Source: Saprospiraceae bacterium (lineage in GTDB: Bacteria; Bacteroidota; Bacteroidia; Chitinophagales; Saprospiraceae). From it: DNA of 64,000 nucleotides. Shown one piece after another: positions 62,818 to 64,000 of the stretch; position 1 is the first letter of the stretch; each line of letters opens with the position of its first letter. The notes under the pieces were generated by a model. The model had not been told where the DNA came from and did not search any database. It saw nothing but the letters and a program-made list of their open reading frames with translations. Both the position numbers and the translations under genes were made by a program. The stretch covers positions 310,001-374,000 of the forward strand of contig JADJYQ010000006.1 in the NCBI GenBank assembly GCA_016719615.1, read 5' to 3'.

Positions 62818-64000
62818 CTATTTTTGGTTTACAAAATACATATCGAGTTCGCCTTTGTGTTTCATATTAATTTTACCTCGGTATTCAAAATCAAATTGAT
62901 TTTTTGTTTTTCATAAGTAGCTACCGAGACATTGATCTTTCCCGGAGCACCGCTGCTTTCCATTCTTGAGGCGGTATTGACGGAATCGCCCCAAATGTCA
63001 TAGGCAAATTTGTGTAAACCCACGACACCCGCAACGACCGGTCCGGTGTGGATTCCAATGCGCACTTCGCAAAAAGGCAAACCATTTTCATGGCGTTGTT
63101 TATTGTAATTGTTTACAAACTCGAGAATTTCAAAAGCAGCTAATATGCAATTAGTAGCATGATCCGGATTTGATCTTGGCAATCCACTCACACACATATA
63201 TGCATCGCCGATGGTTTTAATTTTTTCGATGTTGTATTTGGCGACAATTTTATCAAATGCTTTGTAATGGTGATCTACGATCTCAACCACTTCTTCGGGA
63301 CTCAATTTCTCTGACATGGCAGTGAATCCTTCGAAATCAGTAAACATGATGCTTACTTCATCGTGTTTTTTAGGTTTGCTATAACCGATTTCTTTCAACT
63401 CGTTTGCAATTTCCTCCGGAAGAATGTTGAGCAATAGTGAATCTGTTTTCTTCTTTTCTTTTTCGAGTTCGACATTTTGTTGCACAATGGTTGCCGTACG
63501 TTCTTCCACTTTTTGTTCGAGATTTTGGTAAAGCTGAGCATTTTCAAGTGAAACTGCCATTTGTCCGCTCAACAATTTCAACATCTCAAGTCTGGCAAAT
63601 GTAAATACATGTGAACTGGCATCATTATCGAGATATAAAATTCCACTCAATTGCCCTTTGCTTAAGATGGGAAGACAAAGAACCGATCGCGCTTTAGAAG
63701 TTTTTAATTGTGGATCAAAACTGAATAATGCATCTTGTGAAACGTCTTCGACGATGATGGCTTCTCCGGTGTGAAATACTTTGCGGATAATAGCGTGAGA
63801 AATTTCATTGACCGTTTCGAGCGGGACTGATTTAATTTCACAAGTAAAAGCATTTTGCATTTTACTACTCGCATCCAGGTATAGTGTATTGTTTCTCGAG
63901 CGAATAAAATAAGCATTTTGCGCGCCAGCATTTTCAATCACAAGCATTAATAATTTCTCGAGCAGTTTTTCAAAAACAACTTCTTCAGACAAAGTGGCAG
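62818..64000 (-). CDS. GAF-class III adenylate/guanylate cyclase, N-terminally partial and frameshifted
   Basis: The frame is open to the window edge, so the N-terminus is missing; the remaining part starts ...LSEEVVFEKLLEKLLMLVIENAG, which is typical of the linker before a GAF domain (LPILSKGQLSGILYLDN). A coiled coil (EERTATIVQQNVELEKEKKK) leads to a class III cyclase with metal aspartates in FTDFEGFT and TIGDAYMCVSG and the WGDSVNTASRME site. The uncorrected frame stops at 62862 with a garbled tail, VATYEKQKINLILNTE. Adding one base to the T6 run at 62900-62905 restores FDFEYRGKINMKHKGELDMYFV and a stop at 62818, just before the oxygenase gene. ATP preference is likely but not certain. Confidence 0.88.

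Overview
The window looks like a chromosomal segment of a Bacteroidota bacterium, most likely a Saprospiraceae-type organism (lineage is inferred). The evidence is: several secreted proteins ending in type IX secretion (T9SS) C-terminal sorting domains, one with a gliding-associated CHU-type C-terminus; Bacteroidota-type -7 promoter elements (TAnnTTTG) ahead of many genes; weak or absent Shine-Dalgarno sequences; and moderately AT-rich DNA. Two perfect 16-bp parS sites (8574-8589 and 8857-8872) suggest that this part of the chromosome lies near the replication origin. No rRNA, tRNA, CRISPR array, prophage or intact insertion sequence was seen.

Layout. 0-8.5 kb: the end of an unknown gene, prfA, a lipoprotein/outer-membrane protein pair, a very large exported protease-like/propeller/barrel protein, and a metallo-beta-lactamase-fold hydrolase. 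8.5-12.2 kb: the parS pair, then a polyhydroxyalkanoate (PHA) locus with class III synthase phaC-phaE and a divergent phaJ. 12.2-16.3 kb: a secreted T9SS metalloprotease and 1.4 kb of repeat-rich non-coding DNA. 16.3-20.5 kb: a response regulator, a methyltransferase resembling the PhcB family, and a TPR histidine kinase, together a possible signal-making and signal-sensing module. 20.7-23.6 kb: tyrosine catabolism (hmgA carrying a frameshift, hppD) with a pterin-synthase homologue. 23.9-34.7 kb: a DUF4440 protein, clpB, a DUF2157/GDYXXLXY pair, a deleted formate/nitrite channel gene, YitT, a T9SS propeller protein, an M28 peptidase and cysS. 35-40 kb: comM, an AT-rich hydrolase-membrane fusion and aspS. 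40-45.5 kb: an ATPase remnant, SRPBCC and VOC genes, and an LVIVD-repeat T9SS protein. 45.8-49.8 kb: a giant CHU-type adhesin-like gene split by a frameshift. 50-55.4 kb: small metabolic genes, a 58-residue DUF1272 protein, and a GxxExxY gene flanked by inverted decamer arrays next to an MFS transporter. 55.4-60.2 kb: two large T9SS proteins. 60.9-64 kb: an operon of HD hydrolase, MpaB/DUF2236-type oxygenase and a GAF-class III cyclase that runs off the window.

Recurrent themes. (1) Three genes (hmgA, the CHU protein and the cyclase) each appear broken by one base in or at a homopolymer, which could be consensus error or real slippage; a fourth, the formate/nitrite channel, has a true internal deletion. 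(2) Several dispersed palindromes recur: ACTAAC-N4-GTTAGT, often beside gene ends; TCAGGGTWWACCCTGA pairs; and a GCAGATTT-rich inverted repeat. (3) The PHA, tyrosine and secretion genes suggest an aerobic, carbon-storing, protein-degrading surface dweller.
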